In this document: positions 43,913 through 54,386 of the stretch, in pieces
How the letters are laid out: every line of letters starts with the position of its first letter
Numbering within the stretch: position 1 is the stretch's first letter
Source: Beroe forskalii
Taxonomy: Eukaryota; Ctenophora; Nuda; Beroida; Beroidae
Assembly (NCBI GenBank): GCA_011033025.1
Contig: WFMF01000289.1
Span: 62,001 to 126,000, forward strand
Direction: 5' to 3'
Length of the DNA stretch: 64,000 nucleotides
The notes under the pieces: model-generated
What the model saw: only the letters and a program-made list of their open reading frames with translations
Told to the model about the DNA's origin: nothing
Databases searched by the model: none
Made by a program: the position numbers and the translations under genes

Positions 43913-44177
43913 CCTTATTGGCCCTTATTTAACCGGCCCTTAAGGACAAAAACGACTTTGAATTTTTTGTCCAAAGGGCTGGTTAAAAAAAGGCCGGTTA
44001 AAGAGGGGCTGGTTAAATTAAAGGCCGGCTAATTAGGGTCCAGTGATATAATTTTTAAAATTTCGCTACAAGCACGTTAATTGAGTTAATTGGCATGATG
44101 AATATGGATGCAATACAGAGTCAAACCCAATAAAACAATGATATAAGCTGATAAATTACAAAATTTATCAAATTATA

Positions 44178-46226
44178 TTAGATCCCCAGAGAGATGAAAG
44201 GATTTGGGTCTTTTGCAATAATGCCATCTGCATTTTGAACTGCTTCAAATATTCCTGTGGTTATGAATCCATTTCTGATAGTATCTATCTTAGTCTTCAG
44301 TTTTTCATACACTTCAACGATCCACTTTGCATGCAGGGGCTTCAAGGTTCCCATCTTAACACATACTTTAACCTCTCCCGGAGTTATACCCTGCTGAATC
44401 TGCTGAGCCACTTGATCACTATACCACTCGTTGTACGTTTTTCTCAGTTCACTCTTAGCGACTTGATTTATGGATATGTCCAGTGGCTGAAACTTCTCTG
44501 TGAGGTTGGCAGGTACAGGAATCACAACACAATTATGAGTTTCATAAAGTTTCAGAACTGCTTCATTGAACTGACCTTTAAACACATCAAAAATTATGAG
44601 AGCTTTCTGACTATCTGGGAGCTGGAGCTGCTTCTTCTTTTCTCTGACATATGGAACAATAATTTCAGTAAAAAACTCTTTGCATTTTTCCTCATTCGCC
44701 CAGTGATTTGAAGTACAGGTTATGTGGAAACCTTCTGGAAACTGTAACTTAGGAAGACAGCGATTTGTTGTGCCAGAATAGATGAGCTGGATGGGGAGAA
44801 ATTCTCCACTCAGGCAAACAGCAAATGTCCCCGTTATCTGCCGCTTGTCGTCTACTCCGCTGATAGGCACGTGTTTCGAATTACTCACAGCAAAAGTATA
44901 TTTTCCAGTGTTTATATAGGAAAGTGGGGTTTGGTCCAGATTGATCCCTAGGTCCTCAGGAATGTTGTTCGTCTTCACAGCTTGAGCGATAGCGTGCTGA
45001 AAATCGAGCTTCACTTCAGAAAGAAAAGACGGGGAAGGTTCTCTCTTACCTGTTGTTGCTTTTCTAAGCGACATATTTAGTTCTCTAAGTATCCTGCGAG
45101 CCCACTTTGTTGACAGTTGAACTGAACCGCCAAACTCTGCCAGTAAACCAGGATTTTTGGACTTAACATAACCATTGCCAATTGCAATAACAGTGGCTCT
45201 TGTAATTGCTGTTCCAGCTAGACGAGTTCCTACTATGATGCTTTTAATGCCACTCTCTAAATCCTTGCTAAGTTTCCGTTCTCGTCCAATAGGGGTGTGA
45301 TTTGTCTTCTTTTTCCAGCTCTTAAAGGCCCCCGACCGAGAAATTTCAAATTTTAATTTTCCATTTTTTATGGTGGAATGTGTCCTGATAGGTGAAATAT
45401 CAACAACAAGAGCGAAAATCCGGTTTTTATATGATGCTCCAAGCAGCTAATAGCTAATTTAGTTACGAAATTCCTCAAAGGGCAGCAGAGTTTTCCCCGT
45501 AGTACGGAGGATATTTCTTCGTACGTGATGATGATACGTATCACATTACAGTGCATGTTACATGTTATTCTAACAAAATATATGCAGGGCAACAGTGGAT
45601 ATTCATGCGGTAAATTGAAATGCAATTATTCATCGGTAAAAATGATTTGACATAGTCGGCAACCATTTTATCTTTCAGGCAATATTTCTACCTATTGAGC
45701 AAAAAACTTGGTCAAAATTGATTGTTCAGAAGTCTAATTATGAGGCATCAAAGATTGCCGTTTATTCAAATTATGGTATGTAAACGAATTCTCTGCTGCC
45801 CGACCTATTTTCAATCGCTCATAGCAGCTAAACTAATTAGAGTTAGAGGGTGGGACAAAGTACATTCTACTTCACGCCCTAAGATCTATAGAATTAGCCA
45901 AAGTCAAAATTTTGCGTTCGGGGGCCTTTAACAGAACTAACACTTAATTTGATGTTGGGGTATCGCTTCTTGTACTCAGTCACGGTCTTCGCATTACCAT
46001 TGATACGAGCATATGAGGCAATCTCTTTCTTGAGTGATTCATCTAGTTTCTGATATTTCCTTGGTTTACCAGCACGTCTTAGCTCTTCCCTTATGAAGTG
46101 AGATTCGCTAAGGTTGACAGGATCACGAACACTCTGGAGGACAATGTTATCCACATCACGGTTGGCTTGGGTAGCGGATCGGACAGCGTAAAATTGGAGT
46201 AGACTCTTCTGCGGCTGTGATGTCAT
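44178..46226 (-). pseudogene. Pogo/Tigger-type DDE transposase, interrupted by a MITE
   Basis: The N-terminal part (46226 to 45932) encodes a ~99-residue start with a helix-turn-helix-like segment (SLKKEIASYARINGNAKTVT). After the MITE the frame resumes at 45323 and runs to the stop at 44178: CENP-B-like DNA-binding region (FGGSVQLSTKWARRILRELN), then the catalytic core with NLDQTPLSYI, IIFDVFKGQ and NLTEKFQPLDISIN, the D, D and third acidic positions of pogo-family enzymes. With one TTAA retained, the two parts join in the same frame (…SSV / KSWKKK), total about 480 residues, normal for the family. No other break is seen. It would cut and join the transposon at its TIRs. Confidence 0.9.
45326..45927. 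mobile_element. 602-bp MITE with TTAA target duplication
   Basis: Flanked by TTAA at 45322-45325 and 45928-45931. Ends AGGCCCCCGACCG and complement of AGGCCCCCGAACG. No coding capacity. TTAA targets are used by piggyBac and Kolobok elements; which one mobilised this is not decided by the sequence. Confidence 0.88.
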
Positions 46227-46770
46227 AGCTTCATAGCATTTAACCTGGGTTACACATTTGAATGAAATACAGACCTCTAATTTTCAGTCATTATAATTGG
46301 GAATAATTCAGGAATATGATTGTTCAAAATTTCAGAATTTAATTTGTTAATGCTTCCTGTAAAGGTTCGATACATAATTTGAAGCTTCGATTCTATAAAT
46401 TGGATGTAAGTAAAAGTTTTGATTCTATAAATTATTGTTTATTGATTATGGTGCTCACTCGTAAATCAGTGAGTGATGACAATAAATTATTTTATTTAAA
46501 AAGACGCAAATTGATCGACAGTATTCCCAGGCTAACACGGCACACGTTTACAATTTTGAAATATGATATGGAATTAAACCCTCGCACGTGCCACTTTGTC
46601 TTGAATGTCTGGATCAGCTTGTGAGAAATAGCTCGCGTTCCCACAATGTTTTTGTTTTGGTGAAATAGGAATATCATTACCAATCACACGAAATGCTAAA
46701 CCAAATAAATAATTAGAAATTTTGCATTTTGATCCACGAATATTTCCCTGAATAAAATCACAGAATTTAA

Positions 46771-47313
46771 ATGCCTGCTTTTTCCGCTAAAGTAACGTCG
46801 AGGGGATTTCATGTTTATAACCAAACAGTATGGTGCCCTAAGGTTGGTGACATCGTAACTGTGGTGGAAGAGGCATCACCATTTTCGAAGGGAATTGATC
46901 GTCACTGCTGTGCTATAATGTGTAAAAACGTTGCTTGACTTTCCCCAGAAACAGTTGGACACATCCCAAAAGAAATATCCCGTGCAGTGTACTTCTTTAT
47001 CAAAGAGGGCGGGGCTGTCACTGGTGAGGTGATTTCCACTCAATACCGCCCATCTCCCATTCCCAGTGGTGGCTTGGAGATACCATTGCTGCTAACTTTC
47101 AATCATCCCAATGAAAAAGTCACTGATTTGATGAAATCTCTGATTACAGAGAACTATAGTTGGACTGAGGAAGAACAAAACGAAGATGAGCAGGAAGATA
47201 ATGGTCAGCACCATTTAGTTGATGACAATGATGATGACGGCGTACAAGAAAAAGAGGATGAAGTGGAAGAAGATATTGATCTCGTGATATTATCTTCCGA
47301 TGATGATTCTTGA
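46771..47313 (+). pseudogene. HIRAN-like domain protein carried by the pogo-like element (one in-frame stop)
   Basis: One frame from ATG 46771 to TGA 47310-47313 region, 180 codons, with a single TGA at 46936-46938. The first ~110 residues follow the HIRAN-like pattern: SRGFHVYNQTVWCPKVGDIV, a short loop, ETVGHIPKEISRAVYFFIKE, GGAVTGEVIS and PSGGLEIPLLLTF. The C-terminus is very acidic (EEEQNEDEQEDNG, EDEVEEDIDLV). HIRAN domains bind DNA ends or stalled forks in other proteins; here the role is unknown. It is divergent from the transposase, with a 545-bp gap between starts that would hold both promoters. The stop may be mutation or sequence error. Confidence 0.75.
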
Positions 47314-48200
47314 TTTTATGAATATTATACTATATATTATGCGCATTATTTCTTATCTCCAAACCAAATTTTCATCTTTAAATTTTAATAAATTCCAAAT
47401 TTGATCGCCACCAGATAATTTTTGTCCATAGGGCCGGTTATCAGGTAGAGGTCTTAGGTATTAGGTAAACAGGTCCAGCAGAAAAGACTGCCATCGAAAC
47501 GCGAAATAGGTATAGGCAAAATTCTTCATGTGATCTCCTAGATGTTTGTCTTCGTGTTTTATAAATCATTTTGTTTTGTGCTTAAATCTGGTATACATGT
47601 TATATTTCATAGGAGAGGTTTTAAAGGATTTAGTAAAGATTTCATGATTTATTTATTTATTCCTTACAGTATTTAATTTAGTATAGGTAGCCTATATATA
47701 ACGCATCATTGTTTGTATACACAACTGTAATGAGCCTTAGCAGATAAAGCAGTTAAAATGTTTTGAAATCTATCAAATTTACTAACGAATATGTAAACTA
47801 AATGTATATTATGCTCACTCAAAGGTGCAGAAGTGAGTCACAACTGGCTTTGCGGCCATAGTTTGGATTTGGAGAGGTCATTGTCCAAGTTACAGACAGG
47901 GAATGTCCGTTGGCCCTTATGCAGACTATGGGTGTGGGGCTGGTTGTCTGATTGGCTGTATAAAGTGATGATAAACTAGCCACATTACCCTCCAGTATTG
48001 TGGTATGACTGCTGAGGCCATTACAGTCCTCAGAGTATTACCAATCTTTAGATCATCAGAGCTCATTTTAAAGAAAGGCAGCACTATTTCTCAGATATAA
48101 AATATATTTTTTTCTATTTATTGATTGTGAAAGTGCCAAGAAATTAATAAATAATTGTTTACCTTTACCTAAATAATTGTTTACCTGGTTCAAAATTGTC
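47314..48200. other. Non-coding right part of the pogo-like element
   Basis: AT-rich, with the internal copy of the TIR-proximal block TTTTTGTCCATAGGGCCGG at 47426. No gene recognised. It may be an extension added beyond an older transposon end. Confidence 0.55.
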
Positions 48201-48275
48201 CCATTTTTTGTCCATAGGGCCGGTTAAAAAAAGGCCGGTTAAAAAAAGGCCGGTTAAAAAAGGGCCAATAAGGTA

Positions 48276-48885
48276 AATTATTTAACCTATGGGAGTCAGC
48301 TAAGAAGAAAAAGTGTGTTATTAATAAATCCTCAGACTTAGCTGATCGTAAAAACTGTAGCTGCTTATATTGTAGAGATATAAGGGTTAAGTATACGAAA
48401 TTTAGTGATTATAGGAGTATAGGAGGAACCTGAAGTTTCTACTTAATCAAAGAAAATCTAAATACCTGAGTTCCAAAGTAGATGAATGTGCAGGCGACAG
48501 TAAGAAAATATGGAAAATTATAAATAATGTACGTGGTAAAAACAAACACAATGTAAAGGCTAATTTCCTTATTAATACCAAATGCATTACAGATAGAAGA
48601 GCAATAGCCACTGAGTTTAACAAGTACTTCGTTTCATTGGCTCCTTCACTGAATAAAGCTTACATTGATGAAAATGGTCTGAGAATAAATGAGTCACTAA
48701 GTTTTAATGATTTCCTGAAGGACAAATGCAATGATAAAATTGAGCTAAGAGAGTGCAACAGGGAGGAAATAGAAGATAAAATATCTGATCTTAAACTAGG
48801 TAAGTCCAGTGATATACCAATCCATGTTATTAAAAGAATTGCAAAATATAGTTTCTCCAACTCTCTCTAATTTGTATAACGAATG
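48276..48885 (+). pseudogene. Linker and pre-RT region of the split non-LTR element
   Basis: Resumes after the TA with FNLWESAKKKKCVINKSSD, CSCLYCRDIRVKYTKFSDY, shifts frame near 48430, then has the open stretch MAPSLNKAYIDENGLRINES and DLKLGKSSDIPIHVIKRIAK, a usual motif just before the RT of Jockey/CR1-like proteins. Confidence 0.8.
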
Positions 48886-49530
48886 TATGGTTTAGGGATG
48901 CTTTCCTGATGAACTCAAAACAGGAAGAATCACTCCAATATACAAAAAAGATAAGAAAATGAACTTTTAGCTGTTGTTAGAGAACTATTTAGAGAACTAA
49001 ACTGTATCTCACACTGCCGATATTTTTGATTTTTGAGAAAGTTAAAATTTTTGAAAGTTTGATCTGTGGACATCAATTACTGACTTCCAAGACATGATGA
49101 TCTATCTCTTACTAACTTCAACTCGGATTTAGGAAGGCCTGAGATCGTAAACTTAATCATGCTAAAACTCAACTATTTCTCAGGACTCACATTTAATTGC
49201 GAGCAGGATTGAATTAACATTCCAGAAATTTAGCCTTTCAATCCCCATTGAGGTGTTTAGCGAGCTAAAACTTGAAATCTTAACTGCACTACTGACACAT
49301 TAGATCATGAAACGAACATATTATTGGCTGTCATCATTAAGTTGAAACAAAATTAGGAAATTACTAGAGTATGAAGTTTCAATTAGATTTTACTGCAAAC
49401 CGATTATTATTGACTCACTGGACTTAAGCCAAATCATACCATATATGTTTCACTTGATCCACAAAAACCCCATTTAGAAAAAATCTTTATGGAAATGGAA
49501 AAAAAGGCGAAAAGGATAACATTAAGGCTC
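48886..49530 (+). other. Corrupted duplicate of the RT N-terminal region
   Basis: Continues the retrotransposon for ~80 bp (ECMV...CFPDELKTGRITPIYKKD-like), then becomes a scrambled version of 49540-49860: fragments such as ATACAAAAAAGATAA, TTAGAGAACTA, TCGGATTTAGGAAGG, CAGAAATTTAGCCTTTCAAT and GACACATTAGATCATGAAA appear in the same order with many indels. No frame survives. Confidence 0.65.
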
Positions 49531-49532
49531 GT

Positions 49533-51008
49533 GCACCAATATACAAAAAAGATAATGAAGAGCTATTAGAGAACTATAGACCAGTATCTACACTGCCAAT
49601 ATTTGGAAAACTTTTTGAGAAAGTTATCTTTGATAGAATGTATCAATTCTTTGTAGACAATGATGTCATCTATGATAACCAATACGGATTTAGGAAAGGA
49701 CACTCAACTAATCATGCCCTCAACTATTCTGTTACATATATTCGAGAGCAAATTGAATCAAAGAAATTTAGCCTAGCAATCTTTATCGACTTGACTAAAG
49801 CATATGACACATTAGATCACGAAATATTAGGTTATAAGTTGAACCACTACGGTATCTGTGGGAATGCATTGAATTTGATTAAAAGCTACCTCTCTGACAG
49901 AAGCCAACTTGTTAAAGTACTGATTGAAAATTCTGAAATTCTTCCAGTAAAATTCGGGGTGCCTCAAGGCTCTGTCCTTGGGCCACTTCTCTTCATTTTA
50001 TACATAAATGACATAATATCTAATTGTGCTGGAAACTGTAAATTTGTTTTGTTTGCTGATGATACCAACATATTTGTTACGGGAAGTAACATTGAAGAGG
50101 TTTACTTGACTGCAAACAATATCCTTTCTAATCTGTCAAATTATATGGAATCTAACCTTCTACATATTAATACTAAAAAGTGCTGCTATATAATGCTCTT
50201 CATGCCCAGCAAAAAAGGGAACGGTCTTGCTATTCCTGAGGAACTTAATCTCTCAATTAATGGTAGAATTATTAATAAGGTAGATGAAGCTAAGTTCTTA
50301 GGTGTACTGCTAGATAAAAATTTATCATGGAAGCCCCACATTGCAAAGCTCAACAAGACGCTTAAAAGTGCATGTGGGAGACTATATCGTATTGCTAACA
50401 GTCTGCCATCGAATTTGCATAAACAGATCTATCACTCTCTCTTTGAATCACATCTAAGTTATGGCATCTCAGTCTGGGGTGGGCTGGCCTTAAGTAACCT
50501 TGAACCCATATTTCGCACTCAAAAGAAATGTCTAAGAATTATGTTTGGTGATACTGAAACATATCTAGAAAAGTTTCGTACCTGTGTTCGTGCTCGCCCC
50601 ATTGACAAACAAAAGCTTGACAGGGAATTCTACATCAGAGAACCATCTAAACCTCTTTTCATACTTCACAATCTACTTACTGTACAGAACTTATATCGAC
50701 TAAGATGTATTATGGAACTGGTGAAGATAGTCAAATCTAGAGAACCCAGACCTCTTTACCTGACATTGAATGTATCACAACGTAATAATAACAGGTTTGT
50801 AACTACAGAACCATCTATCTACTTTTCATACAATGCACCATGGCTTTGGAACAGTTTCAGAAAAATTCCTGTCATCGACAATTTTGGCCTAGATAGTGAC
50901 GAAAATTTGATAAAATCTCTACTGAAGAGATCTCTTCTTGACGCCCAAAAAGTTGATACACAGAAAACTGGTGTAAAAATAATTTCGTCGAATTCTCTAA
51001 AGTCCTAA
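49533..51008 (+). CDS. Reverse transcriptase of the split non-LTR element
   Basis: About 490 open codons; first ATG 49638, with the frame open upstream through PIYKKDNEELLENYRPVSTL. RT motifs: NQYGFRKGHSTNHAL, LAIFIDLTKAYDTLDHEIL, FGVPQGSVLGPLLFILYIND, VLFADDTNIF (both aspartates), EAKFLGVLLDKNLSWKPHI. The C-terminus has SHLSYGISVWGG and NAPWLWNSFRKIP. Clade looks Jockey/CR1-like by motif style. A degraded copy of its 3' half recurs at 62120-62660. Confidence 0.92.
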   Translation, partial: APIYKKDNEELLENYRPVSTLPIFGKLFEKVIFDRMYQFFVDNDVIYDNQYGFRKGHSTNHALNYSVTYIREQIESKKFSLAIFIDLTKAYDTLDHEILGYKLNHYGICGNALNLIKSYLSDRSQLVKVLIENSEILPVKFGVPQGSVLGPLLFILYINDIISNCAGNCKFVLFADDTNIFVTGSNIEEVYLTANNILSNLSNYMESNLLHINTKKCCYIMLFMPSKKGNGLAIPEELNLSINGRIINKVDEAKFLGVLLDKNLSWKPHIAKLNKTLKSACGRLYRIANSLPSNLHKQIYHSLFESHLSYGISVWGGLALSNLEPIFRTQKKCLRIMFGDTETYLEKFRTCVRARPIDKQKLDREFYIREPSKPLFILHNLLTVQNLYRLRCIMELVKIVKSREPRPLYLTLNVSQRNNNRFVTTEPSIYFSYNAPWLWNSFRKIPVIDNFGLDSDENLIKSLLKRSLLDAQKVDTQKTGVKIISSNSLKS

Positions 51009-51135
51009 TGGAAATTAAAACTCCTTCCAATTCAATTTGATGGGGTAATGCATGACCAATTTTTTACATTTTTACATTTTTTACAATTTTACTTATTTTG
51101 TATAACCTGTTTATTATTCATTCGAAATGAATAAG

Positions 51136-51480
51136 GTAAATGGTGGTGACCATGACTAGGTTTTTCAAGGTGCCTGAATCGTTTTAACAAAAGCTGAAGT
51201 AACTTTCACTTGAACGAACCCAGATTAACCCCATAAAACCAACCTGAAAACAAGTAACGAACAAATATTATGCTTCTGGAATTTTGTAGTTTAAAGCCAG
51301 ACTTGACAGGCTAAAGTGTGTTGTAAAGTGAATGACAGTCCAATACAAGTGAAAATACTGCTAAAAGATGAACAAGAGAACGATATGGATGTCATTGGCT
51401 TTCATGTTTTAATGAGAGTGTACATGATGCATCAGGCCTTTCTGATTAGATGTTACATTGCTGGACAAAGCATGGCCCAA
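51136..51480. other. Region without recognised genes
   Basis: Follows the retrotransposon tail. A degraded copy of this stretch occurs at 62775-63060. Nothing else is identified. Confidence 0.5.
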
Positions 51481-52110
51481 CATTGATTGAGCTGTTTCAC
51501 TGTTTTAGCTAACAGTCCCGGTTGAGAAGCACGGTTTTCACAGAATTGATCTGTCACGAGCTTTGCACGGGGTTTGTCACCTGATATGCACGTGATCAGG
51601 CAGCAGTTTTAAATATTCCCGGTTCTGGTGAGCAGGTTTGTTGAAATTGCACTGTTTTCACATCGCTTGTGGGGTATCGAATGTCAGTCATGGTCCTCAC
51701 GTGATATGCATGTGATCATACAACATATCTGTAAATTTACTGCTTCTCCAGACAGTGCATTGAAAGATTCCCGGTTTTCACATCGCACTAGCAGTATCAG
51801 TTGGAGTCACGTGCTGCACGTGACATACATGTTAACTGTAAAGAATGCTGTTGAGCCAACAGCCCATACAGTTTTTCCCGGTTTTCACATCGCTGCCCCC
51901 ATGTGAATTGTGATCTAATCAGTGGACAGTTCGTTGCACCCTTCACTGTTTTCACAGTGTGAGTGTGGAGGAGTGTGTGTGAATTGGATTTGCGGCTGAG
52001 AAGTGCTCTTGAGGATTCATGGAGTAGTGCTGAGTGTGTTGTGCGATATGAAATAGAAATATACACAATGTACAATGTGCATGTATACATGCAAACCTTG
52101 GCCTTCCATT
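51481..52110 (+). repeat. ~119-bp tandem repeat with CGGTTTTCACATCGC cores
   Basis: Cores at about 51532, 51652, 51771, 51877 and a shorter one at 51945; spacings 120, 119, 106 and 68. Units also share GATATGCATGTGATCA / CTGCACGTGACATACATG. The last two units match the palindrome loop at 17264-17561, and the whole block recurs in degraded form at 63430-64000. Confidence 0.85.
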
Positions 52111-52139
52111 AAAACGTCGGCCGTCGGCCTCGGTGGTAT

Positions 52140-52510
52140 TATGCACTCACAATTCTCTGATCAGTTTGACACTATTTTACTCATCACGCTGACACCAGTT
52201 AACTGATTAATCTACGCTAATTTACAGATCAATTAACTACTTAATTACTTAAGCACTTTTACACTGGTTCACTGATTAATCTCACGCTCATAATTTCTGA
52301 CCACTTTAACATTTTAACACCGGATCACTAATAGATCAACGTTAATTTACTTTGACACTAATTATTAACTGGTTAACCTGACACTGATTCACTTAGAAAG
52401 CTGGAAGCTTAGACACAGGTACTCTGATCTATTTGATGTTATTTTACTGATCACTTAGAAGCTTAGACGCCAGTTCTCTGATCAATTTACTGACTCAGGC
52501 ACCAGGAGAG
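52140..52510 (+). repeat. CACTGATCAATCTGACGCTAATTTACTGATC-type minisatellite, left block
   Basis: Degenerate short units (TTTACTGATCACTTTGACACC, AGTTCACTGATCAATC) repeat with variable length, about 23 or 46 bp. The array continues at 53040-53845 after the SINE and single-copy sequence. Confidence 0.8.
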
Positions 52511-52524
52511 CAAGGAGCCCGACT

Positions 52525-52853
52525 TATTTTTTTTTTATTTTGAAGGTTTTACTTCTATTCCAACAGCTGTAACAACCAATGACAGGAATCGAAGGATCCA
52601 AGTGTAATCAAGCCAGTGATGGTTAAGGAAGTGTAATCCATACTTTCTTTGCCCGAGACTTCGCTGCAATGGGCAGCTCCTCATTTAACCCTCCCGCACA
52701 GTTTCCTGTACGCTCGGCTGAGTGAACCGTGTGGCTGCTTAGGTGAGACTTTTCACCCTTAGCACGGTAGACAGGGCCGGCAATCGAACCACCAACCTCT
52801 CGATTGAAAGTACGACACTACGACGCCTTAACCACTGCGCTACCTGGCCAACC
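52525..52853 (-). mobile_element. tRNA-derived SINE, minus strand
   Basis: Read on the minus strand: a tRNA-like head with box A (GGTAGCGCAGTGGTTAAGGC) and box B (GGTTCGATTGCC, 52779-52790), then a body with GTGCTAAGGGTG, CACTCAGCCGAGCGTACAGG and GAGGAGCTGCCCATTGCAGC, ending in an A-rich tail (T run at 52525). Same family as the plus-strand copy at 57173. Transcribed by Pol III in known SINEs; non-coding. Confidence 0.88.
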
Positions 52854-52931
52854 TTAGTCATTTCACATCACGGCACTTTATCTCTCTCCCCTGACAATAG
52901 CCCTTACCTTGCCAAAACCCTTGACTCCATT

Positions 52932-52969
52932 ACTAACCCTAACCATAAACCTAACCCCAACCCTAACCG
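52932..52969. repeat. Short interstitial telomere-like repeat
   Basis: ACTAACCCTAACC...CTAACCCCAACCCTAACC, about six imperfect TAACCC units. This is the TTAGGG-type repeat of most animals, at an internal position. Confidence 0.75.
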
Positions 52970-53039
52970 TTGTCTACCTATAGTTGCAATATCATGAGGT
53001 AGTGTCGTAGGTGAAACAAATTTGAGGTGAATTGTCCAT

Positions 53040-53845
53040 TCCCTAATTTAATAATTACTCAGACACCAATAACCAGTTCATTGATCAATCTGACACAAAA
53101 CTACTGATCATTCAGAAAGAAATTCTCTTGTCGATCAAATGTTAATTTACTGATCACTAGACACCCGTTCTCTGATCAATGATCACGAAAGAAAAAGTTC
53201 AGTGAAGAAAACAGTTCAGTGAACTGGTTTCTTAGTGATCATTAGTGACTATGCGCAGGGGTAAGATGAACGACTTTCGGGCCAAAATTTGTTCTGGGGG
53301 TTATTGACCCCCTAGGTCAACTTTTAAACCAATAGGTACTCCTAATTATTTGACGAAAAAATGATTTCTGAACCTCCGTACAGTTCATTGATCAATCTGA
53401 AATTTACTGTTACTTTGACTCCAGTTCACTAATCAAGTGACGTATATCTACTTATCAATGTGAAAACCAGTTCACTGGTTTTTGACACGAATTTACCGAA
53501 CACTGAGGCACCAATTAGCCAATTCACTAACCAATCTGATGCTAATTTAGTAATTTACTGATCACTTTGACACCATACCAGTTGACTGATCGATCCACGC
53601 TAATTTATAGATCACTGAGACACCAATTCACTTAAATCAATCTTACTCTGATTTACGATTTAGTTATCACTTAGACATTTAGACAATTAGACACCAGTTC
53701 TCTGATCAATCTGATGCTAATTTAGGTACTGATCACTTTGACAGTCGATTACGGATCAATCTGACCCTAATTTACTGATCATTTTGACAATAATTCACTG
53801 ATCAATCTACGCTAATTCACTAATCACTCTGAAACCAGTTCACTT
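53040..53845 (+). repeat. TGATCAATCTGACGCTAATTTACTGATCACTTTGACACC minisatellite, right block
   Basis: Continuation of 52140-52510 with interspersed less similar parts (for example 53225-53370). TTCACTGATCAATCTGA and AATTTACTGATCACTTTGA alternate. No gene. Confidence 0.8.
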
Positions 53846-54383
53846 AATCTTGCTCCTGCATTAGCACCCCATACGCGTGAGGTAGTCAATCGTGCTAGTA
53901 CCGTGTGCGCCAACGGTGGCGCAATGTTGATTTTTGAGCCGGGGAATTTTTCCCTAGAAAATTAACGCTAATTGAATTATGGTAATTTAATTATAGCAGT
54001 CCAACAACATTTTTAATCCCAAAAGACAAACAGTAACGTAGTTGTATGAAACATTAGCTTCCAACTCCCAGTCCCAAGGTTGTTTGTTTTCCTAAAGCAA
54101 TCAGGTCGGACCAATATCTGCATGTTCTCATGTTGCAGGCCGCACACGTTCTTCACTGTTAAACCCATGATAAGAGAAAGAACGCGAAGGTTTAAACTGC
54201 CGCAACGACACTTTTTCGAAGCATTATAATAGTTACGTGAATGCTCTACAAGTGACGTTGCAGCAGTTTTAACCGTCGCGTTCCCCCTCCCATCACGGAT
54301 TTTACAGAAAAGAACGCCTTAAAACCGCCGCGGACCATCATAACCAAATCCTTTTTGGTTTTTGGAAAAAATAAGATATACTT
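53846..54383. other. Region without recognised genes
   Basis: Low-repeat sequence with a GGTGGCGCAAT/GTGCGCCAACGG segment near 53908. No coding or RNA feature is supported. Confidence 0.4.
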
Positions 54384-54386
54384 TAA

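Larger units (their letters stand above)
43913..48273. mobile_element. 4.36 kb pogo-like DNA transposon with two divergent genes
   Basis: Flanked by TA (43911-43912 and 48274-48275). Removing it gives an open RNKDKLFNLWESA frame in the host retrotransposon. Ends: CCTTATTGGCCCTTATTTAA and the complement of CCTTATTGGCCCTTTTTTAA, followed by AACCGGCC units (one on the left, three on the right) and GGACAAAAA. Extra GGCCGGTTAAA motifs lie at 43975-44030, and a TTTTTGTCCATAGGGCCGG block is duplicated at 47426 and 48208. It carries a minus-strand transposase and a plus-strand HIRAN-like gene. A 602-bp TTAA MITE sits inside the transposase. Confidence 0.93.
43738..51135 (+). mobile_element. Non-LTR retrotransposon (Jockey/CR1-like), split by a pogo-like element
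   Basis: The linker is open from about 43738 (DNPPSTFAEFAHSFHTRLDQ, NNPWITPGLIASIRNKD), is cut at a TA by the transposon at 43913-48273, and resumes as LFNLWESAKKKK at 48276. RT lies at 49533-51008, and the 3' UTR ends GAATAAGGTAAATGG near 51135. An internal stretch (48890-49530) looks like a corrupted second copy of the RT N-terminus. No endonuclease is seen upstream. Confidence 0.85.

Noticed and set aside
44235-44711. 158-codon plus frame opposite the DDE core
   Set aside because: Antisense shadow of the transposase.
46379-46624. 81-codon plus frame between the two divergent pogo-element genes
   Set aside because: No motif; it lies where divergent promoters are expected and has no support as a gene.
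52743-52997. 84-codon plus frame
   Set aside because: Runs antisense through the SINE and into telomere-like repeats.
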